A stretch of 45,161 nucleotides of DNA from Candidatus Parcubacteria bacterium. Lineage in GTDB: Bacteria; Patescibacteriota; Minisyncoccia; UBA6257; 2-01-FULL-56-20. Below are positions 23,151 to 32,100 of the stretch, one piece after another. The notes under the pieces are model-generated. The model was not told the DNA's origin. It worked only from the letters and a program-made list of their open reading frames with translations, and ran no database searches. The stretch spans positions 269,007 to 314,167 of the forward strand of contig DAIDJL010000002.1 of the NCBI GenBank assembly GCA_027450205.1, in the 5' to 3' direction. The translations under genes were made by a program, and so were the position numbers. Each line of letters opens with the position of its first letter. Positions within the stretch are counted from its first letter, which is position 1.

Positions 23151-24482
23151 ATGAACAGCAGGACAAGAAAGATAAGCATTGCTCTTATCGGGCTCATCGT
23201 GATAGCCCTGATTATCGGTGCCATGGGGAGGATCCCGGCTGCCGGTGCGCAGGCGGCAACGGCGGCGCCAACCGGATCAAGCCCGCTTGGCACGTTTTGG
23301 AATGACCTTATCCATCCGTTCGCAGCGGGCGGCGGTAACGGTGTACCCCTGGGTGCGGCTCCTATAGTGGAATCCTCGTCAACCGGCGCCTATCAGCCGG
23401 TGGACCAGTACGAGAGCGATGTGATGGCCGCCGTAAAGAAGGCCTCGCCGGCGGTGGTCTCCATCACCATCTCCGAAAACGTGCCGGTGGTGGAGAACTG
23501 CCCGTACGACCCGTTCAGCAACCTGCCGCAGCAGTTCCAGCAATTCTTCGGGGACGGTTTTGGCGGGAGTGCGACGACCACCGTGCCCTGCAACACCGGC
23601 AAGACCCAGTTGCAACAGGTGGGCGGCGGAAGCGGATTCATCATTTCTCCGGACGGATTGATCTTAACGAACAAGCATGTGGTTTCGAACGCGTCCGCAT
23701 CGTATTCGGTTTTGACGAACGACGGCAACACGTATACCGCAAAAGTTTTGGCGCGCGACCCCAGCCAGGATCTGGCAGTGCTTAAGATCAATGCGACAAA
23801 TCTGCCCACCGTCACGCTCGGCAATTCCGACAGCCTCCAGCTCGGCCAGACCGCCATTGCGATCGGCAATGCGCTCGGACAGTTCTCCAACACGGTTTCC
23901 GTCGGCGTCGTTTCCGGGCTTGGACGCACGGTGACCGCCACCGCGCCGGACACCGGTGCGCAGGAGAACATTTCCGGCGTCATCCAGACCGACGCGGCGA
24001 TCAATCCCGGCAATTCCGGCGGGCCGTTGCTCGACCTGCGCGGCGAGGTGATCGGCATAGACACCGCTGTCGCGTCCAACGCGCAAAATATAGGATTTGC
24101 GATTCCGATCAACGAGGCAAAGTCGGCGATCGCGTCGGTTGAAGCGACGGGGGCGATCCGGGCGCCCTATCTTGGCGTGCGATACGAGAACGTCACTCCC
24201 GCCATCGCGGCGCAGCAGAAGCTTGCGATCGCGTACGGCGCGTGGATAGACAGCGGCGGCCAGGGCGCCGCGGTGATGGCGAATTCTCCGGCCGCCACAG
24301 CCGGCATCAAGGCGGGTGACATCATTGAATCGGTGAACGGGCAAAAGCTTGATAGCACGCATGACCTGGCGAATGTCATCAACGAATACAGCGTGGGCGA
24401 TACGGTGACGCTCGTCGTGAACCGTGCAGGCAAGGAGATCACGCTTCGGGCGACGCTTGCGGAGCGTCCGGCGGGGCAATAG
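23151..24482 (+). CDS. HtrA/DegP-type serine protease with one PDZ domain
   Basis: A 443-residue envelope protease and chaperone for misfolded exported proteins. It starts with a signal-anchor helix (residues 8-25). The chymotrypsin-like domain has a complete triad: His176 ('LTNKHVVSN'), Asp207 ('DPSQDLAVLKI') and Ser289 ('NPGNSGGPLLD'). One PDZ domain follows (about residues 340-440, 'AGIKAGDIIESVNGQKL'). The ATG at 23151 gives the signal-anchor at the N-terminus; an upstream in-frame GTG exists at 23133. A TATATA lies 5 bases before the ATG. A loop with cysteines (117 and 147) between anchor and protease core could be disulfide-bonded. Confidence 0.93.
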   Translation: MNSRTRKISIALIGLIVIALIIGAMGRIPAAGAQAATAAPTGSSPLGTFWNDLIHPFAAGGGNGVPLGAAPIVESSSTGAYQPVDQYESDVMAAVKKASPAVVSITISENVPVVENCPYDPFSNLPQQFQQFFGDGFGGSATTTVPCNTGKTQLQQVGGGSGFIISPDGLILTNKHVVSNASASYSVLTNDGNTYTAKVLARDPSQDLAVLKINATNLPTVTLGNSDSLQLGQTAIAIGNALGQFSNTVSVGVVSGLGRTVTATAPDTGAQENISGVIQTDAAINPGNSGGPLLDLRGEVIGIDTAVASNAQNIGFAIPINEAKSAIASVEATGAIRAPYLGVRYENVTPAIAAQQKLAIAYGAWIDSGGQGAAVMANSPAATAGIKAGDIIESVNGQKLDSTHDLANVINEYSVGDTVTLVVNRAGKEITLRATLAERPAGQ

Positions 24483-24523
24483 CCCCCGGCAGGCCCGGCT
24501 GCATTAGCAATCTCATCCCGAGA

Positions 24524-24551
24524 TTGACAATGGCTATTTCCCCGCTATAAT
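24524..24551 (+). promoter_or_regulatory. clpB promoter P1
   Basis: TTGACA (24524-24529) and TATAAT (24546-24551) are 16 bases apart. The leader to the ATG at 24642 is about 85 bases, longer than for most chromosomal genes here. Confidence 0.72.
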
Positions 24552-24564
24552 TGTTATATATTCC

Positions 24565-24617
24565 CGCGCGGGGCGTATAATAAGTTAAGGAAAATTTAAT
24601 CACGCGCGGGGTAGAAT
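24565..24617 (+). promoter_or_regulatory. Duplicated CGCGCGGGG / -10 block upstream of clpB
   Basis: CGCGCGGGG occurs at 24565-24573 and again at 24603-24611, 38 bases apart. The first is followed by TATAAT (24576-24581) and the second directly by TAGAAT (24612-24617). This could be two alternative promoters or a regulator-binding pair for stress control of clpB. Confidence 0.45.
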
Positions 24618-24641
24618 GGGATCAAAATCATAAAAAACCAT

Positions 24642-27308
24642 ATGCCAAACTTTCATCGTTTCACCATAAAAGCACAGGAGGCGCTGCAGAATGCGCAGGA
24701 GATCGCGGCCAAAAAGAACCATGGCGAATTGAAATCGATCCACCTGCTTGCCGCATTGCTTGAAGACGAGCAGTCACTCGTCATCCCGGTATTGGAGCGC
24801 TCGGGAGTGAATCTTGAACAGCTCGACGAGCAGATCGAGGTGGAGCTGGACCGCATTCCGCCCATCGTCAGCAATTCGTCGCTCGGTCAGCTGTATCTTT
24901 CACAGGAATTGATGAAGGTGTTGGATCAGGCGGCCAAGGTGGCTGCCCAGCAAAAGGACGAGTTCGTTTCCTGCGAACATCTTCTGCTCGCGCTGCTTGA
25001 TGTGAACGGTACCGCAAAATCACTGCTCGAAAAGTTCGGCGTGCGGCGCGAAGGCGCGTTCCGGGTGCTTGCACAGTTGCGCGGTTCCACGCGCGTTACC
25101 GACGAAACGCCGGAGAGCAAGTTCCAGGTATTGGAAAAATATGCCATCAATCTGAGCGATAAGGCGAAGGCGGGGGAGCTTGACCCGGTCATCGGGCGCG
25201 AGGAGGAATTGCGCCGCCTCATGCAGGTGCTTTCTCGCCGCACCAAGAACAATCCGTGCCTCATCGGCGAGCCGGGCGTCGGGAAAACCGCGATAGTGGA
25301 AGGCCTTGCCCAGCGTATCGCCTCGGGCGACGTGCCGGAGCTTCTTAAGGGCAAGCAGGTATTGATGTTGGACCTGGGCTCGCTCATTGCCGGCACAAAG
25401 TTCCGCGGCGAGTTCGAAGATCGCCTGAAGGCGTTCATGAAAGAGGTAAAGAACGCGTCAGGCAACATCATCTTATTCATAGACGAGATTCATACGATCG
25501 TGGGCGCCGGCGCTGCAGAAGGCGCCATTGACGCGTCCAATCTGCTTAAGCCGGCGCTCGCGCGTGGCGAGCTTCACGCGATCGGCGCGACGACCATCCG
25601 CGAATATCAGAAATATATAGAGAAGGATCCGGCGCTGGAGCGGCGCTTCCAGCCCATTATAGTAGAGGAGCCATCCATCGAGGATTCTATTTCCATCCTG
25701 CGCGGGCTCAAGGAAAAATACGAGATCCATCACGGCATGCGCATCAGCGACGAGGCGATCGTGGAGGCCGTCAACCTTTCCGCACGCTACATCACCGACC
25801 GATTTTTGCCGGACAAGGCCGTGGACCTGATCGACGAGGCCGCCGCGGCGCGCCGGCTGGAGTCGGAGAGCCTGCCGAAAGAGATCGACAAGGCGCGCCG
25901 TGAGATCACGCGCTTGGAGATAGAAAAGCAGGCGCTCTCGCAAGAGGGGAAAAAGAGCGCAACCACGGAGCGCATCAAGGAGATAGACAAGCAGCTGGCA
26001 TTATTGAAGGAGCAGAACGACGAGCTTTCCAGTAAGTGGCATTCGGAAAAGATAAAGTTCGAAACATTGCACCAGCTTCGCCAGAAAGTGGACAATCTCA
26101 AACGCGAAGCGGAGATCGCGGAGCGGGAGGGCAACCTGGAGCGCGTCGCGCAGATCATGTACGGCGAACAGCCCGCCGCAGAAAAAGACTTCGCTTTGTT
26201 CGAAAAAAAGAACTTCGGCGGACAGGCATCGTCGCGGAAGGGCAAAGCAGCCACCGGGGCGAGCGCCATCGGCGAGCGGTTCCTTAAGGAATCCGTGGAT
26301 AAAGAGGATGTCGCGGCGGTCGTGGCCGTCTGGACCGGCATTCCGCTCAAGCGGATGCTTGAGACGGACACCGACAAACTTATCCGCATTGAGGACGTTT
26401 TGCGCGAACGGGTGATCGGCCAGGATGAGGCGATCGCTTCCGTGGCGTCGGCGCTGCGCCGTTCCCGCGCCGGACTTTCGGATGAGAACCGCCCGATCGG
26501 ATCGTTCATGTTCCTCGGGCCTACGGGGGTAGGGAAAACCGAGCTCGCGCGGACGCTCGCGGAATTCATGTTCAACGACGAAAAGGCGCTGGTGCGCGTG
26601 GATATGTCCGAATATATGGAGCGGCATGCCGTGAGCCGCCTTATCGGTTCGCCTCCGGGCTATGTGGGCCACGAGGAGGGCGGCCAGCTTACCGAGATCG
26701 TCCGCCACCGGCCGTACAGCCTTATCCTTTTTGACGAGATCGAGAAGGCCCATCCGGAAGTGTTCAATCTGCTCCTGCAGGTCCTGGACAACGGCCGGTT
26801 GACCGACAGCAAGGGCAAAACGGTCAACTTCAAAAATTCCATCATTATTATGACATCCAACGTCGGCAGCGAGTATCTCAAGGCGATGTCGCGCATCGGT
26901 TTTAGCGCGGAGAGCCAGCAGGCATCGCTCGAAGAGGGGGATTATCGCCAAAAAGTAATGGAGGCCTTGCGCGGCAGCTTCCGCCCGGAATTCCTGAACC
27001 GCATTGATGACGTGGTCATCTTCAATCCGCTCCATAAGGCCGATATAGAGAAGATCGTGGACATTCAGATCAAACTGATAGAAAAGCGTCTCGCGGATCG
27101 CCAGATCAAGTTGGAGATAGAGGCGGCGGCGCGCGCGCACCTTGCAAAAGAAGGGTTCAGCGCGGAATATGGCGCGCGCCCCTTGAAGCGATTGATGCAG
27201 AAGGTTATCCTTGATAAGTTAGCGGATAAGATCATCCGCGGCGAATTCAAAGATGGCGGAAAAGTTAAGGTCAATTTTAAAGCGAACGAACTGGTCTTCA
27301 CTCCTTAA
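24642..27308 (+). CDS. clpB: ClpB-type AAA+ disaggregase
   Basis: An 888-residue class 1 Hsp100. ClpB works with the DnaK system to pull apart protein aggregates. Domains in order are the Clp N-domain (two repeats, residues 1-150), AAA-1 with Walker A 'GEPGVGKT' (209-216) and Walker B 'ILFIDEIHT', a long middle coiled coil (about 400-540) diagnostic of ClpB rather than ClpA/ClpC, AAA-2 with 'GPTGVGKTE' (about 626-634) and 'LILFDEIEKAH', and the C-terminal small domain. An Arg-finger region 'PALERRF' is present. The final 56 bases overlap the next gene in a different frame. Confidence 0.95.
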   Translation: MPNFHRFTIKAQEALQNAQEIAAKKNHGELKSIHLLAALLEDEQSLVIPVLERSGVNLEQLDEQIEVELDRIPPIVSNSSLGQLYLSQELMKVLDQAAKVAAQQKDEFVSCEHLLLALLDVNGTAKSLLEKFGVRREGAFRVLAQLRGSTRVTDETPESKFQVLEKYAINLSDKAKAGELDPVIGREEELRRLMQVLSRRTKNNPCLIGEPGVGKTAIVEGLAQRIASGDVPELLKGKQVLMLDLGSLIAGTKFRGEFEDRLKAFMKEVKNASGNIILFIDEIHTIVGAGAAEGAIDASNLLKPALARGELHAIGATTIREYQKYIEKDPALERRFQPIIVEEPSIEDSISILRGLKEKYEIHHGMRISDEAIVEAVNLSARYITDRFLPDKAVDLIDEAAAARRLESESLPKEIDKARREITRLEIEKQALSQEGKKSATTERIKEIDKQLALLKEQNDELSSKWHSEKIKFETLHQLRQKVDNLKREAEIAEREGNLERVAQIMYGEQPAAEKDFALFEKKNFGGQASSRKGKAATGASAIGERFLKESVDKEDVAAVVAVWTGIPLKRMLETDTDKLIRIEDVLRERVIGQDEAIASVASALRRSRAGLSDENRPIGSFMFLGPTGVGKTELARTLAEFMFNDEKALVRVDMSEYMERHAVSRLIGSPPGYVGHEEGGQLTEIVRHRPYSLILFDEIEKAHPEVFNLLLQVLDNGRLTDSKGKTVNFKNSIIIMTSNVGSEYLKAMSRIGFSAESQQASLEEGDYRQKVMEALRGSFRPEFLNRIDDVVIFNPLHKADIEKIVDIQIKLIEKRLADRQIKLEIEAAARAHLAKEGFSAEYGARPLKRLMQKVILDKLADKIIRGEFKDGGKVKVNFKANELVFTP

Positions 27309-27978
27309 GGCCGTCATTTTTGCCGTCGCATGGTGGGTATTGCCGTTCTGGCTGTTCGCCATCATCGCGCTTTATCTCTATTTCGTTCCCATTACGGGCG
27401 CCGGAAAGGTTTCGGCGCCCTTTTTGGTCCTGCTCTGGATAGCGTTCCTCCAGCAGGAAAGCATTCTCGCGGCGGCGATCTTCGGCGCGATATTCTATTT
27501 CATCCTTCTTATTAAAGATCTCATCATCATCGATCGTCGTACGGCGTATGAAGTGCTTATGCTCGTATTGTCGTACCTGCTCGTGCGGAGCTTCTTCCTG
27601 AACGTCGGCGGTTCATTCGGCTGGCTCACGCTCGCGTACGGCCTGGCCGGAGCGTGGGGGATGAGCGCGCTCGTTTCAAGTTTCGTCACGAATTTTTCCC
27701 CCGAGACGGCGGCCGAAACGCGTGAAGCGCGGATGTTCCGGCGCATGCTTGGATGGATGTCGTTCTTTCTTGTATGGCAACTGCTCATCGTGGGGACATT
27801 TCTTCCGCTCGATTTCCTTTACCAGTCGGCGATCATTTTCCTCGTGGCGGCGATCGTTCTTGATATCGTTCCGCAGTATGTGTTCGGGGAGCTTTCGCGC
27901 ACAAAAGTGCTGGCAATCTCCACCGTGCTTTTCACCTTGCTCGTGATAATCTCCGCTTCCGCACGTTGGATCATTTAA
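27253..27978 (+). CDS. Polytopic membrane protein, unknown function
   Basis: A 241-residue protein with about six membrane helices and few charged loops. The ATG at 27253 lies inside clpB, giving a 56-base overlap; no later ATG would keep the first helix, so the overlap seems real and implies translational coupling. No family is recognised. Coupling to clpB suggests shared induction, for example under stress, but nothing in the sequence identifies the function. Confidence 0.65.
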   Translation: MAEKLRSILKRTNWSSLLKAVIFAVAWWVLPFWLFAIIALYLYFVPITGAGKVSAPFLVLLWIAFLQQESILAAAIFGAIFYFILLIKDLIIIDRRTAYEVLMLVLSYLLVRSFFLNVGGSFGWLTLAYGLAGAWGMSALVSSFVTNFSPETAAETREARMFRRMLGWMSFFLVWQLLIVGTFLPLDFLYQSAIIFLVAAIVLDIVPQYVFGELSRTKVLAISTVLFTLLVIISASARWII

Positions 27979-28007
27979 TATATTTTTAATTTTCCGCGAA
28001 GCAACCC

Positions 28008-28036
28008 TTGCAATTGCCGGATTGCCGGATTATAAT
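28008..28036 (+). promoter_or_regulatory. Promoter with operator-like tandem TTGCCGGA repeat, leaderless
   Basis: TTGCAA (28008-28013) and TATAAT (28031-28036) have an exact 17-base spacer, and the ATG is 8 bases after the -10. The spacer consists of two 8-base TTGCCGGA units (28014-28029) plus one base. A regulator bound there would block RNA polymerase directly. The same unit, inverted, recurs inside the gene. Confidence 0.75.
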
Positions 28037-28044
28037 CTGCGCAT

Positions 28045-28734
28045 ATGAAAGAGACCGGCAAGGAGCGTTTTATTCTTACAAAGGCCTACGAGGTCGCTTA
28101 TGCGCTGTTCCGCCTGGCAGCGCAGATGCAGGAAAAGGACTTTGCCGAACAGCTCCGGGCATCCGGCGCCGCACTGCTCGCCGCTTCTGCCGCGGAAGAC
28201 TATGCCGCCGCCGGGCGCTCGCTCCGGGTTATGGAGTGCCTCGTCAAATTCGGGGGGGATGTCGGCCTGATCGGCACCCCGAACGTGGATGTGATGACGA
28301 GAGAGATCTTTGCTCTTGATGCGGCAATCGCCGAACGTCGGACTGCCGTAAAGACGGACGAGGTGAATGTTGCCGAAATATTTTCCAAGCCGGAGATCGC
28401 TGAACGCTCTGTGGCTTCGGAACCGGCAATCGATAAAGAGCCGGTAAGTACGGAATCTTTCCGCTCCGGAGAACCGGCAATCCGGCAACCGGCAAACAAT
28501 GATTCCTTAATCCGGCAAAATGCCATATTGGAACGAATCCGGCAATCCGGCAATTGCCGATTAAAGGAAATACAGGATATTTTGCCGAATACAAGCGAAC
28601 GAACGATCCGCTACGATCTGCAGACGCTCCTTGAGCGCGGGCTCATAGAGCGGATCGGCAATGCCGGACCGTCGGTTTTTTACCGCGCGAATATCAGCGT
28701 GGGCGCCGGAGAGGACATTCCGGTGATGGGGTAA
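28045..28734 (+). CDS. Helical protein with C-terminal winged helix-turn-helix (DeoR-like), probable regulator
   Basis: A 229-residue protein in three parts. Residues 1-90 form an alpha-helical domain ('FILTKAYEVAYALFRLAAQM'), perhaps a four-helix bundle. A variable linker (about 100-155) is partly encoded by CCGGCAA repeats. Residues 156-225 form a winged helix ('QNAILERIRQSGNCRLKEIQ', 'TSERTIRYDLQTLLERGLIE') resembling DeoR-type DNA-binding domains. The promoter contains an inverted copy of a 19-base sequence found in the coding region at 28539-28557, so autoregulation is plausible. Target genes are unknown. Confidence 0.72.
   Translation: MKETGKERFILTKAYEVAYALFRLAAQMQEKDFAEQLRASGAALLAASAAEDYAAAGRSLRVMECLVKFGGDVGLIGTPNVDVMTREIFALDAAIAERRTAVKTDEVNVAEIFSKPEIAERSVASEPAIDKEPVSTESFRSGEPAIRQPANNDSLIRQNAILERIRQSGNCRLKEIQDILPNTSERTIRYDLQTLLERGLIERIGNAGPSVFYRANISVGAGEDIPVMG
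28423..28560 (+). repeat. CCGGCAA heptamer cluster within the regulator gene
   Basis: CCGGCAA occurs at 28423, 28474, 28482, 28489, 28512, 28539 and 28547, plus one at 28055. The pairs at 28474/28482 and 28539/28547 keep the same 8-base step as the inverted pair in the promoter (28014/28022). Confidence 0.8.
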
Positions 28735-28760
28735 CTTTTCCCCCGTCGACACGTTATATT

Positions 28761-28795
28761 TTGTGCAGTTCGAAGGAAGCGTAGTATAGTATAAT
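28761..28795 (+). promoter_or_regulatory. Promoter of a candidate small RNA
   Basis: TTGTGC (28761-28766) is followed after 18 bases by TATAGT (28785-28790), which overlaps TATAAT (28790-28795). No start codon follows at the usual leaderless distance. Confidence 0.55.
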
Positions 28796-28797
28796 GG

Positions 28798-28901
28798 TTA
28801 CAGGTTCGGTGTGAGGCTGAACCGCAAGTAGAAAAGTGGACTTTTGTTAGGTCGACTTCTTTATTGCTCCAGCCTCGCCAAAAGCGAGTTTTTTCTTTTT
28901 T
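28798..28901 (+). ncRNA. Candidate small RNA of about 100 nt, unknown class
   Basis: A stretch with a promoter in front and a strong terminator behind but no convincing ORF. It contains a stable hairpin (GGTTCGG / CTGAACC, 28803-28823, loop of 7) and a second partly paired region. The bases just upstream and at the 5' end (GTATAATGGTTAC) resemble a tRNA D-arm, but no acceptor stem or T-arm can be formed, and the SRP RNA signature is absent. It may be a regulatory RNA or an attenuated leader of the surface-protein gene that follows. Confidence 0.5.
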
Positions 28902-28902
28902 A
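28874..28902 (+). terminator. Rho-independent terminator
   Basis: CTCGC (28874-28878) and GCGAG (28884-28888) are followed by a T-rich run to 28901. It ends the candidate small RNA. Confidence 0.8.
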
Positions 28903-29119
28903 AACAATCAACCCCGTTTTCGTCGCTCTCTTCTATTTGATCGGTCGTCGCTTTCCCTCACGAGGCGGCCGCTCGAGCGAATAGAGTGAAGTGCCGGAAA
29001 CGGTTCCTGAAACAAAAAAAATAAAAACGTGATTTGGTGCACGGAAAGGTCGACGGCTGAAAGGGTCCATAACGGACCAACAGGTCGATACCAATAATAA
29101 ATCGATTAATTAAACAAAA
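28902..29119 (+). other. Long non-coding leader before the surface-protein gene
   Basis: This 218-base stretch holds no supported ORF. It includes a small hairpin GGTCC-ATAAC-GGACC (29064-29078) and an AT-rich run directly before the ATG at 29120. No SD sequence and no confident promoter is seen. A structured 5' leader that stabilises an abundant mRNA is the likeliest reading. Confidence 0.4.
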
Positions 29120-32100
29120 ATGAATTCTAAAAAATTGGTTTCAGCGGTACTCACCGCCACCACGGTATTGTGGATGGTAGGAGCCGCGGCTTTGCCTCTG
29201 GCAAACGCGCAGACCACGGCGAGCCTCCAGGCTCAGATCGCGGCATTGCTCGCCCAGATCCAAACACTCCAAGCTCAATTGGGAACTTCTGGTTCAACGA
29301 CGACGACCAGCGTTTCCGCCTATAGCTATACTCGCGACCTCACCGTGGGTTCTAAAGGCGCAGACGTTTCGGCGCTCCAGTCTTTCTTGATCGCGCAGGG
29401 AGATCTTACGGCGGTCTCCGCTCCGACCGGCTACTTCGGGCCTCTTACGCAAAAGGCGCTCGCAAAGTTCCAGGCCGCGAAGGGGATCACCCCATCAGCA
29501 GGTTATTTCGGTCCTAAGACTCGCGCGTTCATCGCTTCGATGACCACGACGACCACGGGAACCGGCACCGGCACGACGGGCACCTCCACCAGCACGACTG
29601 GTACGGTTGCTCCGGCGACTGGTTTGTCGGTAAGCTTGGCTTCCACCAATCCGGCGGCCGGCTCTTTGATCTCGAGTGCAAACTCGGGCTCAGCACGCGT
29701 TCCGGTGTTGGCAGTGAACTTCACGGCCGGCAACTCGGGCGCGGTGACCCTTTCTGGCGTTTCGTTCCAGAAGACGGGTGTTTTGTCTGACAGCGCAATT
29801 TCCGGTGCATACCTGACCCAGAACGGCCAGGTGGTCGCCCAGTACAATTCGCTCAACTCGGGCTTGCTCAGCTTCTCCGGCTTGAACCTGTCCATTCCGG
29901 CAGGCCAGACGGTCACGTTGACGCTCGCGATCGACGTTGCAGGCGGTCTCTCCGCTGGTAACACCACCGGCTTCGCCCTTCCGGCGGCCTCTGATGTGAC
30001 CGCGTTCGATTCCAACAACACGGCGGTCACAGCGAATGGTTCGTTCCCGTTGAACGGTAACGTCTTTACGGTAACGTCCGTGACGAATCCCGCCCTCGCA
30101 ACCGTTTCCATCGCCTCGTCCTCCATTGGCACGCAGGTGACGGCCGGTACGCAGGGTAACATCGTCGGCGCCTGGAACTTCACCGTTGGCAACAGCCCGG
30201 TATGGCTCCAGAACCTCAACTTCCACGTGATCGGTTCCGCGAATGTCGCGAACCTCCAGAACGTCAAGTTGCTCGTGAACGGCACGCAGGTCGGCCAGAC
30301 GTTGTCTTCGATCCCTGCCAATGGCATGGCCGATTTCAGCGCTGCTGCCGGTTCTGCGAAGCTCCAGACGGGCTCCAACAATGTTCAGGTCGTGGCGGAT
30401 GTGATGGGCTCTCCGAGCTACAACTTCCAGTTTGAGATCTTGAACGGCTATGACGTCCTTGCGGTTGACAGCCAGTACAATGTTCCGGTCTCGGTAACGA
30501 ACACCGGCGGCGTTGGCACGCAGGTTGGCATCATGCAGGGCCAGATCACGGTCAACCAGGATGCAAACACCCCGACGGGTAACATTGCAAAGGGCCAGTC
30601 CGGCGTAGTGTTGGCTAAGTACGACATCTATGCGGCGGGTGAGCCGGTCAAGGTCAAGTTCCTTGACTTCAACATCCAGCTCGCGGGTGCAAGCACTTCC
30701 CAGACGCTTGCCAATGATATCCAGAACGTCTCCATTACGGATGACGCTGGCAATCAGGTCGGCACGACCATCAATCAGCCTCCGTCTGCTAATAGCTGTT
30801 CCGCAGCTGTCGCTGCCTCTGGCTATAACACTACGGGCGCCGGCAACTCGACGATCACCTCTTCGACCGTCACGTATGCTGACTGCTTTGGTACGTCTGC
30901 TTCGCCGATCAACTACATTATTCCGGCGAACACGACCCGCGTCCTTAGCTTGAAGGCTGACATTCAGAGCAATGCAAGTTTCTCGACCATCACCGCGAAC
31001 CTTTCGGGTGACACGAACAACTTGCAGGGTATGACGTCCAGCCAGACCGGCAGCACTTCGGGTGTCTCTGGTGTGGCGTTGACCATGGTCAACTCCAGCT
31101 TGGCGGTATCGCAGAACAACGCTTTGGGAACCCAGAACGTCTCTGCGGGTACGACGGGCATCAAGATCGGTTCGTACGCATTCAGCGCTTCTTCGGCTGA
31201 GGGCGTGAATGTGAACACGGTAAGCGTCCAGCTCACTCCGGGCAATACGACTGCCGCGTTCCAGAACCTCAAGCTCTTGGTGAACGGCACGCAGTTCGGC
31301 ACGACCCAGGGCGTGGTAAGCGGGAACACCACTTACTCGTTCTCTGGCGCTGCCTTCAACATCCCGGCCGGTCAGACTGTGAATGTTGATGTGTATGCTG
31401 ATTCCTTGTCCGCCGCTACGGGTACTTATTCTCCGGCAACGGCTTTGGTTGGCTTCACTGGAGTTGGTCAGGTCTCATACACCTCGATCAACGATACCCT
31501 TGGTACGATCAACGGCCAGGCGGTGTCCTTCAGCGGTCAGCCTGCTTTGACGATTGCTGCAGATTCGAGCAATCCTCCGGCTGGTCAGATCGTCCAGAAC
31601 TCCACCGGCAATGCACTCGCGGTATTCCGCTTCACGGAAACCTCGAATGTTGAGAACGTAAAGGTAACGCAGTTGAATGTTGTTGATAAGGTCGCTTCAA
31701 CGGCCTCTGTCAAGGCAGCGTTCAGCAACCTGAAGTTGTACAATGGTTCCACCTTGCTCGGCACGGCGCAGTCGCCGGTTGCTGATGCTTCCGGTACGGG
31801 CTACATCTACGCCTTCACGGGTCTTACCAACCTGATCGTTCCGCAGGGCAATTCGGTCTCGCTGACCCTTAAGGGTGATGCGGGTTCGTACACCAACGGT
31901 TCGCTCTCGGATAACACGACCTCGACCTTCGCGATCGCGACGACGACCGACTCCACGAACAACACGACCGCTTTGGCGGTAGTTGCGCGCGGTGCGACAT
32001 CCAACAAGACTGCAGCGACGACCCTCTCAAGCGCCTCGGGTAACCCCCAGACCACGTTGAGGACCACGCTCGCAGTCGCCGGTTCTTCGGTTGGCAGCTT

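Noticed and set aside
28423-28560. CRISPR-like array
   Set aside because: The units are 7-8 bases, lie within an intact gene, and have no regular spacers or cas genes.
28785-28860. A tRNA gene at the D-arm-like sequence
   Set aside because: No acceptor stem or T-arm can be formed, and position 33 of the only possible anticodon loop is not T.
28965-28977. GCGGCCGC-CTCGAG overlap that looks like a cloning polylinker
   Set aside because: It is a short run in GC-rich DNA with no vector sequence around it; GTCGAC also occurs three times nearby by the same composition.
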